DNA of 64,000 nt, from contig NZ_SACM01000005.1 in NCBI RefSeq assembly GCF_004004565.1, positions 248,001 to 312,000 on the forward strand, given 5' to 3'. A program made the position numbers and the translations under genes. This DNA comes from Inhella crocodyli (GTDB taxonomy: Bacteria; Pseudomonadota; Gammaproteobacteria; Burkholderiales; Burkholderiaceae_C). Of this stretch, positions 46,584 to 55,883 are shown piece after piece. Below the pieces are notes generated by a model, which saw only the letters and a list, made by a program, of their open reading frames with translations, had not been told where the DNA came from and searched no databases. The stretch's first letter is position 1, and each line of letters opens with the position of its first letter.

Positions 46584-46725
46584 GGCAACGACTCTAGGGA
46601 CGCCCCCCGCCCGCCAAGGCGCAGAAATGCGGGGCCGGAGCGGCGCTTATCGGGCTCAAGTTCACGGGGCCGATCCACAGAATGACGAGCATCCCCATGA
46701 AGGTCCGTCCCTGGAGGGCCGAACG

Positions 46726-47151
46726 ATGATCAACCGCCTCACCGATGGCATCGGGTTCCAAACCCAGGCGCTGATGTTGCGCGCCGAGCGCCAGCGCCTG
46801 CTGGCGTCGAACATCGCCAACGCCGACACGCCCAATTACCAAGCCAAGGACATGGACTTTGGCAAGGCCTTGCGCTCGGCCACCGGCGCTGCCGCCAGCA
46901 CCGGCACGGCGGCCTTGCCGCAGGCCACGCACGCGCGCCACCTGGCGGTCAGCACCTTGGGCATGGCCGACAGCACGCGCGAAGCCGCCCTGCAAAGCCA
47001 AACCGCCGTGGACAGCAACGGCGTGGACATGGACCGCGAGCGCGCCAGCTTCGTCGACAACGCGCTGAAGTACGAAGCGACGCTGCGCTTCATCAACGGC
47101 AGCGTGCGCACCACGCTGGACGCCATGCGTTCGCACAACGCCGGCGGCTGA
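46726..47151 (+). CDS. flgB: flagellar proximal rod protein FlgB
   Basis: A 141-residue rod protein. It has the family [17 protein letters not shown] box near residue 30 and the C-terminal helix with [19 protein letters not shown]. The ATG at 46726 follows GGAGGGCCGAACG. It is the first gene of the rod-hook operon flgBCDEFGHIJKL; its promoter lies in the 142-bp gap shared with flgA, where I did not find a clear sigma-54 or sigma-28 match. Confidence 0.96.
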   Translation: MINRLTDGIGFQTQALMLRAERQRLLASNIANADTPNYQAKDMDFGKALRSATGAAASTGTAALPQATHARHLAVSTLGMADSTREAALQSQTAVDSNGVDMDRERASFVDNALKYEATLRFINGSVRTTLDAMRSHNAGG

Positions 47152-47165
47152 GCAGGAGAAGCGCC

Positions 47166-47591
47166 ATGTCGATGTTCCAGATCTTTCACATCAGCGGCAG
47201 CGCGGTGTCGGCGCAGAGCCAGCGCCTCAACACCGTGGCCAGCAACCTCGCCAACGTGGACACCGTGGCCGGCCCCGACGGCACCGCCTACAAGGCACGG
47301 CAGGTGGTGTTCCAAACCGCGCTCATGGGCGCGCGCGACGGCGGACCGGCCGACGGTGCCGGCGCGGGCGTCAAGGTGGTCGACGTGGTGGAAGACCAAA
47401 CGCCCGGCCGCAAGGTCTTCGACCCCAAGCACCCCAAGGCCGACGAGCAGGGTTACGTGACCTACTCCAACGTCAACAGCGTGGAAGAGATGGTCAACAT
47501 GATCAGTGCCTCGCGCTCGTACCAAAACAACATCGAAGTGATGAACACGGCTAAGAGCCTGCTGCAGAAGACCCTGCAGCTGGGCCAGTGA
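47166..47591 (+). CDS. flgC: flagellar proximal rod protein FlgC
   Basis: A 141-residue rod protein with the N-terminal [19 protein letters not shown] motif and the C-terminal [24 protein letters not shown] helix, both required for coiled rod packing. It follows flgB by 14 bp, with a good AGGAG site. Confidence 0.97.
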   Translation: MSMFQIFHISGSAVSAQSQRLNTVASNLANVDTVAGPDGTAYKARQVVFQTALMGARDGGPADGAGAGVKVVDVVEDQTPGRKVFDPKHPKADEQGYVTYSNVNSVEEMVNMISASRSYQNNIEVMNTAKSLLQKTLQLGQ

Positions 47592-47608
47592 GCCGCAAGG
47601 ACTGAGCC

Positions 47609-48256
47609 ATGGACGTCAGCACCCTTCTCAACACCGGCTCGAGCAACGCAGCCAAAACCAGCGACGCGGCCAAGAAGGCCCAGGAGAACCAGGACCGCTT
47701 CCTGACCCTGCTGGTGGCGCAGATGAAGAACCAGGACCCGATGAACCCGATGGAGAACGCGCAGCTGACCTCGCAGATCGCGCAGATCCAGACCGTCACG
47801 GGCATCGACCAGCTCAACACCAGCATCGAGAAGATGGGGGCGCAGTTCAGCCAGAACGCCTCGATGCAAGGCGTGGCCATGATCGGGCGCGACGTGACCC
47901 TGTCGGGCAACCGCATGCAAATGGGCAACGACGGCGCCGTGGGCACCTTCTCCCTGTCGGGTGCGGCCGACAACGTCACGGTCGAGGTCACGACGGCCGC
48001 CGGCACGGTCATCGACACGGTGCAACTCGGCGCAGCCACCTCGGGCCGGCACAGCTTCAGCTGGACGCGAGAGGGCTACAGCCCCGACCAGGAGCTGCAC
48101 TTCCGCGTCAAGGCCACGCGCGGGGCCACCGCCGTGGCCAGCGAAACCTTCAGCCGCGACCGCGTGGTCGCGGTCAACACCGACGGCGCCAAGCTGGGCT
48201 TCGTGCTGGCCAGCGGCAACACCACCACCTTCGACGACATCCTCAGCGTCGATTAA
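47609..48256 (+). CDS. flgD: flagellar hook-capping protein FlgD
   Basis: A 215-residue hook cap needed for FlgE assembly. The N-terminal QDRFLTLLVAQMKNQDPMNPMENAQ region spans about 30-55 with the EFTSQLAQ-like LTSQIAQIQTVTGID segment, followed by a FlgD Tudor/FNIII-like C-terminal domain. It is removed from the finished hook. It lies 17 bp after flgC. Confidence 0.96.
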   Translation: MDVSTLLNTGSSNAAKTSDAAKKAQENQDRFLTLLVAQMKNQDPMNPMENAQLTSQIAQIQTVTGIDQLNTSIEKMGAQFSQNASMQGVAMIGRDVTLSGNRMQMGNDGAVGTFSLSGAADNVTVEVTTAAGTVIDTVQLGAATSGRHSFSWTREGYSPDQELHFRVKATRGATAVASETFSRDRVVAVNTDGAKLGFVLASGNTTTFDDILSVD

Positions 48257-48274
48257 TCCGAAAGGCAGTTCACC

Positions 48275-49585
48275 ATGGGCTTTCAACAAGGTCTCTCCGG
48301 CCTCAACGCCGCCGCCAAGAACCTGGACGTGATCGGCAACAACGTGGCCAACGCCAGCACGGTGGGCTTCAAGGCCTCGCGCGCCGAGTTCCAAGACATC
48401 TACGCCGCCGCCTTGAACGGGGCAGGCGTGAACCAAATCGGCATCGGCGTGAACCTGGGGGCCGTGGCCCAGCAGTTCACGCAGGGCAACATCAGCACGA
48501 CCGAGAACCCGCTGGACCTGGCCATCAACGGCCCGGGCTTCTTCCAGGTCACCGACGGCGTGAACCCGACCGTCTACACGCGCAACGGCCAGTTCAAGAT
48601 CAGCCGCGAGGGCTACATCGTCAACAACGACGGCTTGAAGCTCTTGGGCTACCCGGCCGACGGCACGGGCGTGATCCAGCCCGGCATCGCCGGCGTGTTG
48701 CAGCTGCCCACGGCCGGCATCGCGCCGCAGCGCACCAACGACATCACGCTGGAATTCAACGTGGACTCCCGCGTGCCGATCACCCTGCCGGCGGCGGGCG
48801 GCATCATCTTGAACGACCCGACCACCTACAACAACGCCACCTCGCTCTCGGTGTACGACACCAAGGGCCAGGACACCGCGCTGACCCTGTACTTCCAGAA
48901 GGCCTCCGTCGATGCGACCACGGGCGACACCACCTGGAACGTCTACGCCACCGCCAACGGCACCCCCGTGGCCGTGGACTCGGCCGGCAACGGCATCACG
49001 CTGGACGCGGCCGGCAACCCGCAGCAGCCCTGGACGACCATCGTCTTCCCCCGCGACGGTGGCGCCCCGACCACGCCCAACGCGCTGGTGAACCTCGACA
49101 TCCCCGCCTCCGTGAACGCCCAAGGCGCCCCGGCGCTGGACATCGCCGGCATCCAGGTCAACCTGCTGGGCGCGAACGAGAACGCCTCGCCCTTCGCGGT
49201 GACCAACGTGCTGCAAGACGGCTACGCGCCGGGCCAGCTCAGCGGCATCCTGATCGAGAGCAACGGCATCGTCACCGCGCGCTACAGCAACGGCCAGAGC
49301 AAGCCCGCAGGCCAACTGGAAATGGCCAACTTCCGCAACCCACAAGGCCTGCAGCCTTTGGGCGGCAACACCTGGGCACGCACCTTCGCCAGCGGTGACG
49401 CCGTGCTGGGCACGCCCTCCGTGGGCAACTTCGGCAAGCTGCAGTCGGGGTCGCTGGAAGACAGCAACACCGACTTGACCTTGGAGCTGGTGAACATGGT
49501 CACCGCCCAGCGCATCTACCAAGCCAACGCCCAGACCATTCGCACCCAAGACCAGGTGCTCCAAACCATCGTTCAACTCCGCTGA
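48275..49585 (+). CDS. flgE: flagellar hook protein FlgE
   Basis: A 436-residue hook subunit. The N-terminal GLSGLNAAAKNLDVIGNNVANASTVGFK and the C-terminal VTAQRIYQANAQTIRTQDQVLQTI helices form the D0 core; variable D1-D2 domains lie between. The length is typical of Betaproteobacteria. AAAGG lies 11 bases before the ATG. Confidence 0.97.
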   Translation: MGFQQGLSGLNAAAKNLDVIGNNVANASTVGFKASRAEFQDIYAAALNGAGVNQIGIGVNLGAVAQQFTQGNISTTENPLDLAINGPGFFQVTDGVNPTVYTRNGQFKISREGYIVNNDGLKLLGYPADGTGVIQPGIAGVLQLPTAGIAPQRTNDITLEFNVDSRVPITLPAAGGIILNDPTTYNNATSLSVYDTKGQDTALTLYFQKASVDATTGDTTWNVYATANGTPVAVDSAGNGITLDAAGNPQQPWTTIVFPRDGGAPTTPNALVNLDIPASVNAQGAPALDIAGIQVNLLGANENASPFAVTNVLQDGYAPGQLSGILIESNGIVTARYSNGQSKPAGQLEMANFRNPQGLQPLGGNTWARTFASGDAVLGTPSVGNFGKLQSGSLEDSNTDLTLELVNMVTAQRIYQANAQTIRTQDQVLQTIVQLR

Positions 49586-49604
49586 TCTGAGCTAGGAGCC
49601 CCTC

Positions 49605-50330
49605 ATGGACCGCATGATCTACAACGCCATGGCCGGCGCCAAGGCCGCCATGCAGCGGCAAGAGGTGCTGTCCAACAACCTGGCCAACGTCAGCACCACG
49701 GGCTTCCGGGCGGAGATGGTGGCCTTCCGGGCCGTGCCGGTGCAGGGCGACGGCGCCAGCACGCGCGCCTACGCGCTGGAAACCACCGTCGGCTACAACG
49801 ACCAGACCGGCCCCTGGAACCACACCGAGCGCCGCCTGGACGTGGCCATGGTGGGCAAGGCCTGGATGGCGGTGCAAGGCCTGGACGGCACCGAGGCCTA
49901 CACCCGCGCGGGGTCGCTGGACGTGAACGCCGAGGGCCTGCTGGTCACCAAGGGCGGCCTGCCCGTGCTGGGCGACGGGGGCCCCATCACCGTGCCGCCC
50001 AACACCACGGTGCAGATTGGCGCCGACGGCACCGTCAGTGCCAAAGGCCAAACCGGCCGCCCCAACACCGTGGGGCGCATCAAGCTGGTCACGCCCGAAG
50101 CCAAGCTCAACCGCGGCGAAGACGGCCTGTTCCGCGGGCCCGACGGCGACCTGCAGGCCGACCCGCTGGCCAAGTTGGAAAGTGGCGTGCTCGAAGGCAG
50201 CAACGTCAGCGCCGTCGAAACCATGGTCGCGATGATTTCCGCCGCCCGCCAGTTCGAACAACAGATGAAGCTGCTGACCCTCGCACAAACGCAAGGCCAG
50301 GTGTCCAGCAAGCTCCTCTCCCCCACGTAA
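49605..50330 (+). CDS. flgF: flagellar proximal rod protein FlgF
   Basis: A 241-residue rod protein. It starts [19 protein letters not shown], has the [12 protein letters not shown] box near residue 25 and ends with an [20 protein letters not shown] helix. It lies between flgE and flgG with 17-20 bp spacers. Confidence 0.96.
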   Translation: MDRMIYNAMAGAKAAMQRQEVLSNNLANVSTTGFRAEMVAFRAVPVQGDGASTRAYALETTVGYNDQTGPWNHTERRLDVAMVGKAWMAVQGLDGTEAYTRAGSLDVNAEGLLVTKGGLPVLGDGGPITVPPNTTVQIGADGTVSAKGQTGRPNTVGRIKLVTPEAKLNRGEDGLFRGPDGDLQADPLAKLESGVLEGSNVSAVETMVAMISAARQFEQQMKLLTLAQTQGQVSSKLLSPT

Positions 50331-50347
50331 TCAGGAGGGTCGTCGCC

Positions 50348-51130
50348 ATGATGCGCAGCCTGTGGATCTCCAAGACCGGGATGGAAGCCCAGCAAATGCA
50401 GCTGGACCACATCTCCAACAACCTGGCCAACGTCAGCACCTCGGGCTACAAGCGCACGCACGCGCAGTTCGAAGACCTGATCTACCAAAACCTGCGCCAA
50501 AGCGGAGCGCCGCAAACCGAGCAAACCACGCTGCCCACGGGCCTGCAAGTCGGCCTGGGCGTGCGCCCCGTGGCCAGCAGCCGCACCTACACGCAAGGCA
50601 GCCTGCAGCAGAGCGACAACTCGCTCGACATGGCGATCCTGGGCGACGGCTTCTTCCAGATCCAGCGCCCCGACGGCACCACCGCCTACACCCGCGACGG
50701 CCAGTTCAAGCTCGACGCCAACGGCCTCATCGTCACCAACAACGGCGACACCCTGCTGCCCGGCGTGACCGTGCCGCAAAACGCCCGGCAGATCACCATC
50801 GGCCAAGACGGCACCGTCAGCGCCGTGGTGGCCGGCACCGCCGCACCGCAAACCCTGGGCCAGTTGCAACTGGCCAACTTCATCAACCCCAATGGCCTGG
50901 AAGCGCAGGGCGGCAACCTGTTCGTCGAAACCGCCTCCAGCGGGGCGCCGCAGGTGGGCAACCCGGGCACCAACGCCATTGGCACGATCAAGCAGGGCTA
51001 CATCGAAACCAGCAACGTCAACGTGGTGGAAGAGCTGGTGCAAATGATCACCACGCAGCGCGCCTACGAACTCAACAGCAAGGCGGTGCAGACCAGCGAC
51101 CAAATGCTGCAGCGCCTTTCGCAGCTGTGA
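50348..51130 (+). CDS. flgG: flagellar distal rod protein FlgG
   Basis: A 260-residue distal rod protein, the standard length. The opening [34 protein letters not shown] and the C-terminal [25 protein letters not shown] are near identical to the family consensus. It joins the rod to the hook and passes through the P and L rings. Confidence 0.97.
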   Translation: MMRSLWISKTGMEAQQMQLDHISNNLANVSTSGYKRTHAQFEDLIYQNLRQSGAPQTEQTTLPTGLQVGLGVRPVASSRTYTQGSLQQSDNSLDMAILGDGFFQIQRPDGTTAYTRDGQFKLDANGLIVTNNGDTLLPGVTVPQNARQITIGQDGTVSAVVAGTAAPQTLGQLQLANFINPNGLEAQGGNLFVETASSGAPQVGNPGTNAIGTIKQGYIETSNVNVVEELVQMITTQRAYELNSKAVQTSDQMLQRLSQL

Positions 51131-51141
51131 TCGGAGTTGCC

Positions 51142-51810
51142 ATGAAGCGCCTCGCCCTGCTCTTGCTGCCCTTGGCCACCGGCTGTTCGTCCATGCTGGA
51201 CCCGCGCGTGGACATGGACCCGCCGCCCGTCGTGAACCTGCCGGCCATGGCCCAGCCCATCGCCAACAACGGCGCCATCTACCAGGCGACCAGCTACCGC
51301 CCGCTGTTCGAGCAGCACCGCGCCCGCCTGGTGGGCGACACCTTGACGATCGCCATTGCCGAGAAGATCTCAGCCTCGCAAAGCTCGACCAGCAAGACCG
51401 ACCGCTCGGGCGCGCTGAAGGCCGAGGTCACGGGCGTGCCCCTCATCAAGCCCAACAGCTTCGCCAACGGCCGCGCCACCGCCGGCGCCACCAGCAGCAA
51501 CGTGACCGAGGGCAAGGGCAGCAACGAGAACAGCAACGAATTCAGCGGCACCATCACCGCCGTGGTCGTGGGCGTGCTGCCCAACGGGCACCTGCTGATC
51601 ACCGCCGAGAAGCAGATCGGCGTCAACAACAACGTCGACGTGCTGCGCTTCTCGGGCCAGGTGGACCCGCGCGCCATCCAGGCCGGCAACAGCGTGGCCA
51701 GCACGGCGGTGGCCAACGTGCGCATCGAGCAGCGCGGCCGCGGCACCGCCGAGGGCCTGCACGGAATTGGCTGGCTTTCCCGGTTCTTCTTGAGCCTCAG
51801 CCCGACCTAA
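51142..51810 (+). CDS. flgH: flagellar L-ring lipoprotein FlgH
   Basis: A 222-residue outer-membrane lipoprotein. The signal peptide ends with the lipobox LATGC (cysteine at 15). The mature part has the GDTLTIAIAEKISASQSSTSK segment, and the C-terminal GLHGIGWLSRFFLSLSP sits in the L-ring barrel. It lies 11 bp after flgG and 67 bp before flgI. Confidence 0.96.
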   Translation: MKRLALLLLPLATGCSSMLDPRVDMDPPPVVNLPAMAQPIANNGAIYQATSYRPLFEQHRARLVGDTLTIAIAEKISASQSSTSKTDRSGALKAEVTGVPLIKPNSFANGRATAGATSSNVTEGKGSNENSNEFSGTITAVVVGVLPNGHLLITAEKQIGVNNNVDVLRFSGQVDPRAIQAGNSVASTAVANVRIEQRGRGTAEGLHGIGWLSRFFLSLSPT

Positions 51811-51822
51811 AGGATTCCCACA

Positions 51823-51879
51823 ATCGGTCGAGCCCCCCTCCTGGGCCCCAAGTCGGGGCCCCCACTGGGAACGACCGAT
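51823..51879 (+). promoter_or_regulatory. nested RNA hairpin overlapping the flgI start codon
   Basis: An outer 8-bp inverted repeat (51823-51830 with 51872-51879) encloses a perfect 7-bp stem (51843-51849 with 51855-51861, 5-base loop). The outer right arm includes the first two bases of the flgI ATG. In RNA this could hide the start codon and slow FlgI translation. Confidence 0.5.
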
Positions 51880-52981
51880 GAAGTGCCTCCTTGTTTTGCT
51901 GCTGGCCTGGGCCAGCGCCACCGCCCCGACCGCCCTCGCGGCCACCCGCATCAAGGAAGTGGCCGCCGTGGCCGGCGTTCGCTCCAACCCCTTGACCGGC
52001 TACGGCCTGGTGGTGGGCCTGGACGGGACCGGCGACCAAACCACCCAGGCGCCGTTCACCAACCAAAGCCTGCAGGCCATGCTGCAGCAGTTCGGCATCA
52101 CGCTGCCGCCGGGCGTCAACCCCAGCCCGCGCAACGTGGCCGCCGTCATCGTCACCGCCCAGTTGCCCGCCTTCGCCCAGCCGGGCCAGGCGTTGGACGT
52201 GACCATCTCGTCCATCGGCAACAGCAAGAGCCTGCGTGGCGGCACCTTGGTGGCCACGCCCCTGCGCGGCGCCGACGGCCAGGTCTACGCGCTCGCGCAA
52301 GGCAACCTCATCGTGGGTGGGGCCGGCGCCTCGGCCGGCGGCAGCAAGGTGCAGGTCAACCACCTGGCCGTGGGCCGCATCCCGGGCGGGGCCAGCGTGG
52401 AGCGCAGCGTGCCCACGCCCCTGCACCAGGCCGGCCCCCTGCAGCTCGACCTGAACGCCAGCGACTACGCCACCGCCCGGGCCGTGGCCCAGGCCATCAA
52501 CACCGCCAAAGGCCCCGGCACCGCCGCAGCGCTGGACGGGCGCGTGATCCGCGTCAACGCCCCCACCGAGCCCGAGGCCCGGGTGGCCTTTTTGGCCGAC
52601 ATCGAGAACCTCAGCTTCGACACCGCCGTCCCGCCGGCGCGCATCGTCATCAACGCGCGCACCGGCTCGGTGGTGATGAACCAGGCCGTGACCATCGGCG
52701 CCTGTGCCGTGGCCCACGGCAACCTCAGCGTCACGATCAACAGCACGCCGCAGGTCAGCCAGCCCGCGCCCTTCTCCGGCGGGCAAACGACGGTGACCGA
52801 CAAGGTCGACATCACCATCAAGCAAGAGCCCGGGCCGCTGATCCAACTGCCGGCGGCCACCAAGCTGGCCGAGGTGGTCAAGGCCCTGTCCGCGCTGGGG
52901 GCCACGCCGGCCGACCTCCTCGCCATCCTGCAAGCCATGAAGGCCGCCGGCGCCTTGCAGGCCGAGATCGAGGTGATCTGA
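51878..52981 (+). CDS. flgI: flagellar P-ring protein FlgI
   Basis: A 367-residue periplasmic P-ring subunit. A signal peptide (about 1-20, LLAWASATAPTALA) is followed by the family IKEVAAVAGVRSNPLTGYGLVVGLDGTGD opening and the C-terminal ATKLAEVVKALSALGATPADLLAILQAMKAAGAL helix. The Shine-Dalgarno is weak and the start lies in a strong hairpin. Its stop overlaps the flgJ start by one base. Confidence 0.97.
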   Translation: MKCLLVLLLAWASATAPTALAATRIKEVAAVAGVRSNPLTGYGLVVGLDGTGDQTTQAPFTNQSLQAMLQQFGITLPPGVNPSPRNVAAVIVTAQLPAFAQPGQALDVTISSIGNSKSLRGGTLVATPLRGADGQVYALAQGNLIVGGAGASAGGSKVQVNHLAVGRIPGGASVERSVPTPLHQAGPLQLDLNASDYATARAVAQAINTAKGPGTAAALDGRVIRVNAPTEPEARVAFLADIENLSFDTAVPPARIVINARTGSVVMNQAVTIGACAVAHGNLSVTINSTPQVSQPAPFSGGQTTVTDKVDITIKQEPGPLIQLPAATKLAEVVKALSALGATPADLLAILQAMKAAGALQAEIEVI

Positions 52982-53844
52982 TGAGCCAAACCCCCTTGAA
53001 CAACACCCTGGCCTTCGACGGCCAGGCCGGCGCCGCGCTGCGCGCCCGCGCCACGCGCGACCCCCAGGGCGCCGTCAAGGACGCCGCCAAGCAGTTCGAG
53101 TCCCTCTTCATGCAAGAGGTGATGAAGCGCATGCGCGCTTCCACCCTGTCCAGCGGCCTGATGGACAACGAAACCACCAAGCTGGGCACCGAGATGCTGG
53201 ACCAGCAGTTCGCCCAGCAGCTGACCGGCCTGCCCGGCGGCCTGTCGCAGGCCATCGAGCGGCAGCTGGCCCGCAACCTGCCCAAGCCCAACGGCCTGGA
53301 CCCAGCCGCCGCCACCCCGCCCGCGCCCGAGCCCCTGCCCACCCTGAGCAAGCGCAACGTGCCCGACCGCGTGGCCCAGTTCATCTTGAAGAACGACGAC
53401 GCCGCCAAGCAAGTGGAGGCCGAGACCGGCATCCCCGCCCAGTTCATGCTGGCCCAGGCCGCCCACGAAACCGGCTGGGGCCGCAGCCCCATCAAGAACC
53501 GCGACGGCAGCGACAGCCACAACGTCTTCGGCATCAAGGCCGGGCCCGGTTGGACGGGCAAGGTCGCGGAGATCACGACCACCGAGTACATCAACGGCGT
53601 GGCGCGCAAGGTCACCGCGAAGTTCCGGGCCTACGACAGCGTCGAGGACTCGTTCCGCGACTACGCCAAGCTGCTCAAGGGCAACCAGCGCTACGCCGGC
53701 GCCGTGGCCGCCGCCGAAAGTGGCAGCGCCCAGGCCTTTGCCCAGCAGCTGCAGCGCGCCGGCTACGCCACCGATCCTGCCTACGCGGAAAAGCTGTCCC
53801 GCGTGATCAACACCACGGTTCGCGTCCAGCGGGCCCTGGCCTAA
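52981..53844 (+). CDS. flgJ: flagellar rod-capping muramidase FlgJ
   Basis: A 287-residue bifunctional FlgJ. The N-terminal rod-cap half carries KQFESLFMQEVMKRMRAST (about 38-56). The C-terminal half is a peptidoglycan hydrolase of the glucosaminidase family, with the catalytic glutamate in AQAAHETGWG and a conserved YATDPAYAEKL region. It lets the rod cross the cell wall. Confidence 0.97.
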   Translation: MSQTPLNNTLAFDGQAGAALRARATRDPQGAVKDAAKQFESLFMQEVMKRMRASTLSSGLMDNETTKLGTEMLDQQFAQQLTGLPGGLSQAIERQLARNLPKPNGLDPAAATPPAPEPLPTLSKRNVPDRVAQFILKNDDAAKQVEAETGIPAQFMLAQAAHETGWGRSPIKNRDGSDSHNVFGIKAGPGWTGKVAEITTTEYINGVARKVTAKFRAYDSVEDSFRDYAKLLKGNQRYAGAVAAAESGSAQAFAQQLQRAGYATDPAYAEKLSRVINTTVRVQRALA

Positions 53845-53855
53845 GCTCAAGCTCG

Positions 53856-53863
53856 GCCGATAA
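53856..53863 (+). promoter_or_regulatory. possible sigma-28 -10 element before flgK
   Basis: GCCGATAA is an exact sigma-28 -10 match, 25 bp before the flgK ATG. The -35 region at the right spacing does not match TAAA; a TAAG lies too near. It may be a weak late promoter for flgKL. Confidence 0.4.
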
Positions 53864-53887
53864 CGCCGGAAGAACGGAGACCTCGCC

Positions 53888-55867
53888 ATGGGAGCCTCAC
53901 TGCTGCTGAGCCTGGGCGCGCGGGCGATGAACGCCAGCCAGGCGGCCATCAACACCATCGGCCACAACATCGCCAACGCCAACACGCCGGGCTACTCGCG
54001 CCAGACGGTGGTGCTCAAAACCGCCACCCCGCAGTTCACCGGCGGCGGCTTCCAAGGCAAGGGCGTGCAGGTCGACACGATCAACCGCTCCTACAACCAG
54101 TTCCTGACGCGGGAGGCCAACGGCTCGCGCGCCACCGCCGCGGCCGACCAGTCCCTGCTGACCAACCTGCAGCGCCTGGAAAAGGTGCTGCCCCCGGGCG
54201 AATCCGGCCTTGGCCAGGGCATCGGCCAGTTTTTGAACGCCATGGTGGACGTCGCCAGCCGACCGGCCGACCCCTCGGCCCGCCAGGTGGTGCTGTCGCG
54301 CGCCAAAGAAATGGCCTCGCGCTTTGCCAGTGCCGGCGCGCAACTGCAGGACCTTCAGCAGGGCGTGGTGTCGGAGTTGAAGGCCAACGTGGTCGTGGTC
54401 AACCAAATCGCCCAACAGATCGCCGCACTCAACGCGGACATCGCGCGCCTGTCCGGCTCCGACAGCGCGCCCAACGACCTGCTCGACCAGCGCGACCAGA
54501 TGGTGGCCGAGCTGTCCAAGTACATCGGCGTGACCACCATCCCCGCCTCCGACGGCTCGGTGGGCGTGTTCATCGGCGGCGGCCAGGTGCTGGTCCTGGG
54601 GGTGCAGGCGCAGTCCCTGGCGGTGGAAGGCGACCCCTACGACGCCCAGCGCGCCCAGGTGTCGCTGCAACAGGCCGGCGGCACCCGCGTCTTGGACGAA
54701 AGCAGCCTGTCGGGCGGGGCCATCGCCGGCCTGGTCTCGTTCCAGAACAACGACCTGCAGGACGCCCGCAACTACGTGGGCCAACTGGCCACGGCCATCA
54801 CCATGCGCGTGAACGAGCAGCAGGCCCTGGGCCTGGACCTCGGCACGCCACCGGGCGCCGGCGTGGACATGCTGGCCGTGGGCGACGCCCGCGTGCTGCC
54901 CGCCACCACCAACGCCCGCGACGCCGCCGGCAACTACCTCTCCGGCGTGGTGCTCACCCGCGTGGACCCCGGCTTCCTGCAAGCCAGCAGTTACGTGTTG
55001 AAGGGCGACCCCGCCGCCGTGGGCAGCTACCTGCTCGTGCGCGAGAGCGACGGCCTGGTGCGCAGCGTCGCCGACGGCGACGTGGTCGACGGCTTCCGCA
55101 TCAATTTCAACCCCGCAGCGCCGGGCCCCTTCGACACCTACCGCCTCGAGCCGGTGGCCAACGCCGCCGTGTCCATGCGCCGCGTGCTGGACCAAACGCA
55201 GGGCGTGGCCGCAGCCAGCCCGCTCAGCGCCATCACCAACGTCGCCAACACGGGCACAGCCAGCGTCGACACCATCTACGCCGTCGACAGCACCAACTTC
55301 AACGTGGCCAATTTCCCGGCCGACATCGTGTTCGGCGCGGTCAACGCCGACGGCAGCGTCAACTACACCTTGACCACCCAAACCGGCATCTTCAACAGCG
55401 TGTGGCGCGCGGGCCAGCCCATCGGCAACGAGACCGGCGTGGCCCAGGGCTTCGCGCTCAACCTGATTGGCGTGCCGCGCCCGGGCGACAGCCTGCTGCT
55501 CAATCCCACGGCCTTCCCCGCCCAGAACAACGGCAACGTCAAGGCCTTCCTGGCCCTGCAGTCGGAGGCCTTCGTCGGGCAGCGCGATCTGGGCGCGGGC
55601 GTCATCGCCGCCGGCGCCACCCTCAACGACGCCTACGCCGCCGCCATGGGCGACATCGGGGCCCGCGTGCAGGGCACCGAGTTCTTGGCCAAAGCCTCCC
55701 AGCAGGTCGCCGAGGACGCCGAATCGGCGCGCTCGGGCGAAGCCGGCGTCAACCTCGACGAAGAAGCCGCCCGGCTGCTGCAGTTCCAGCAGGCCTACCA
55801 AGCCTCGGCCAAGATGCTGCAGGTTGCTCAGGTCGTGTTCGACGAACTGCTGCAGTCGGTCCGCTGA
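53888..55867 (+). CDS. flgK: flagellar hook-filament junction protein FlgK (HAP1)
   Basis: A 659-residue junction protein. It has the N-terminal GARAMNASQAAINTIGHNIANANTPGYSRQ and C-terminal NLDEEAARLLQFQQAYQASAKMLQVAQ coils, with a large variable middle. It is longer than the E. coli protein (547). It is a client of FlgN and follows flgJ by 43 bp. Confidence 0.97.
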   Translation: MGASLLLSLGARAMNASQAAINTIGHNIANANTPGYSRQTVVLKTATPQFTGGGFQGKGVQVDTINRSYNQFLTREANGSRATAAADQSLLTNLQRLEKVLPPGESGLGQGIGQFLNAMVDVASRPADPSARQVVLSRAKEMASRFASAGAQLQDLQQGVVSELKANVVVVNQIAQQIAALNADIARLSGSDSAPNDLLDQRDQMVAELSKYIGVTTIPASDGSVGVFIGGGQVLVLGVQAQSLAVEGDPYDAQRAQVSLQQAGGTRVLDESSLSGGAIAGLVSFQNNDLQDARNYVGQLATAITMRVNEQQALGLDLGTPPGAGVDMLAVGDARVLPATTNARDAAGNYLSGVVLTRVDPGFLQASSYVLKGDPAAVGSYLLVRESDGLVRSVADGDVVDGFRINFNPAAPGPFDTYRLEPVANAAVSMRRVLDQTQGVAAASPLSAITNVANTGTASVDTIYAVDSTNFNVANFPADIVFGAVNADGSVNYTLTTQTGIFNSVWRAGQPIGNETGVAQGFALNLIGVPRPGDSLLLNPTAFPAQNNGNVKAFLALQSEAFVGQRDLGAGVIAAGATLNDAYAAAMGDIGARVQGTEFLAKASQQVAEDAESARSGEAGVNLDEEAARLLQFQQAYQASAKMLQVAQVVFDELLQSVR

Positions 55868-55883
55868 CCCGGAGTCCTGAGCC

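Noticed and set aside
46584-46725. Sigma-54 promoter for flgB
   Set aside because: A GG and GC pair near the expected layout has 9 instead of 10 bases between; no TGGCAC-N5-TTGC match was found.
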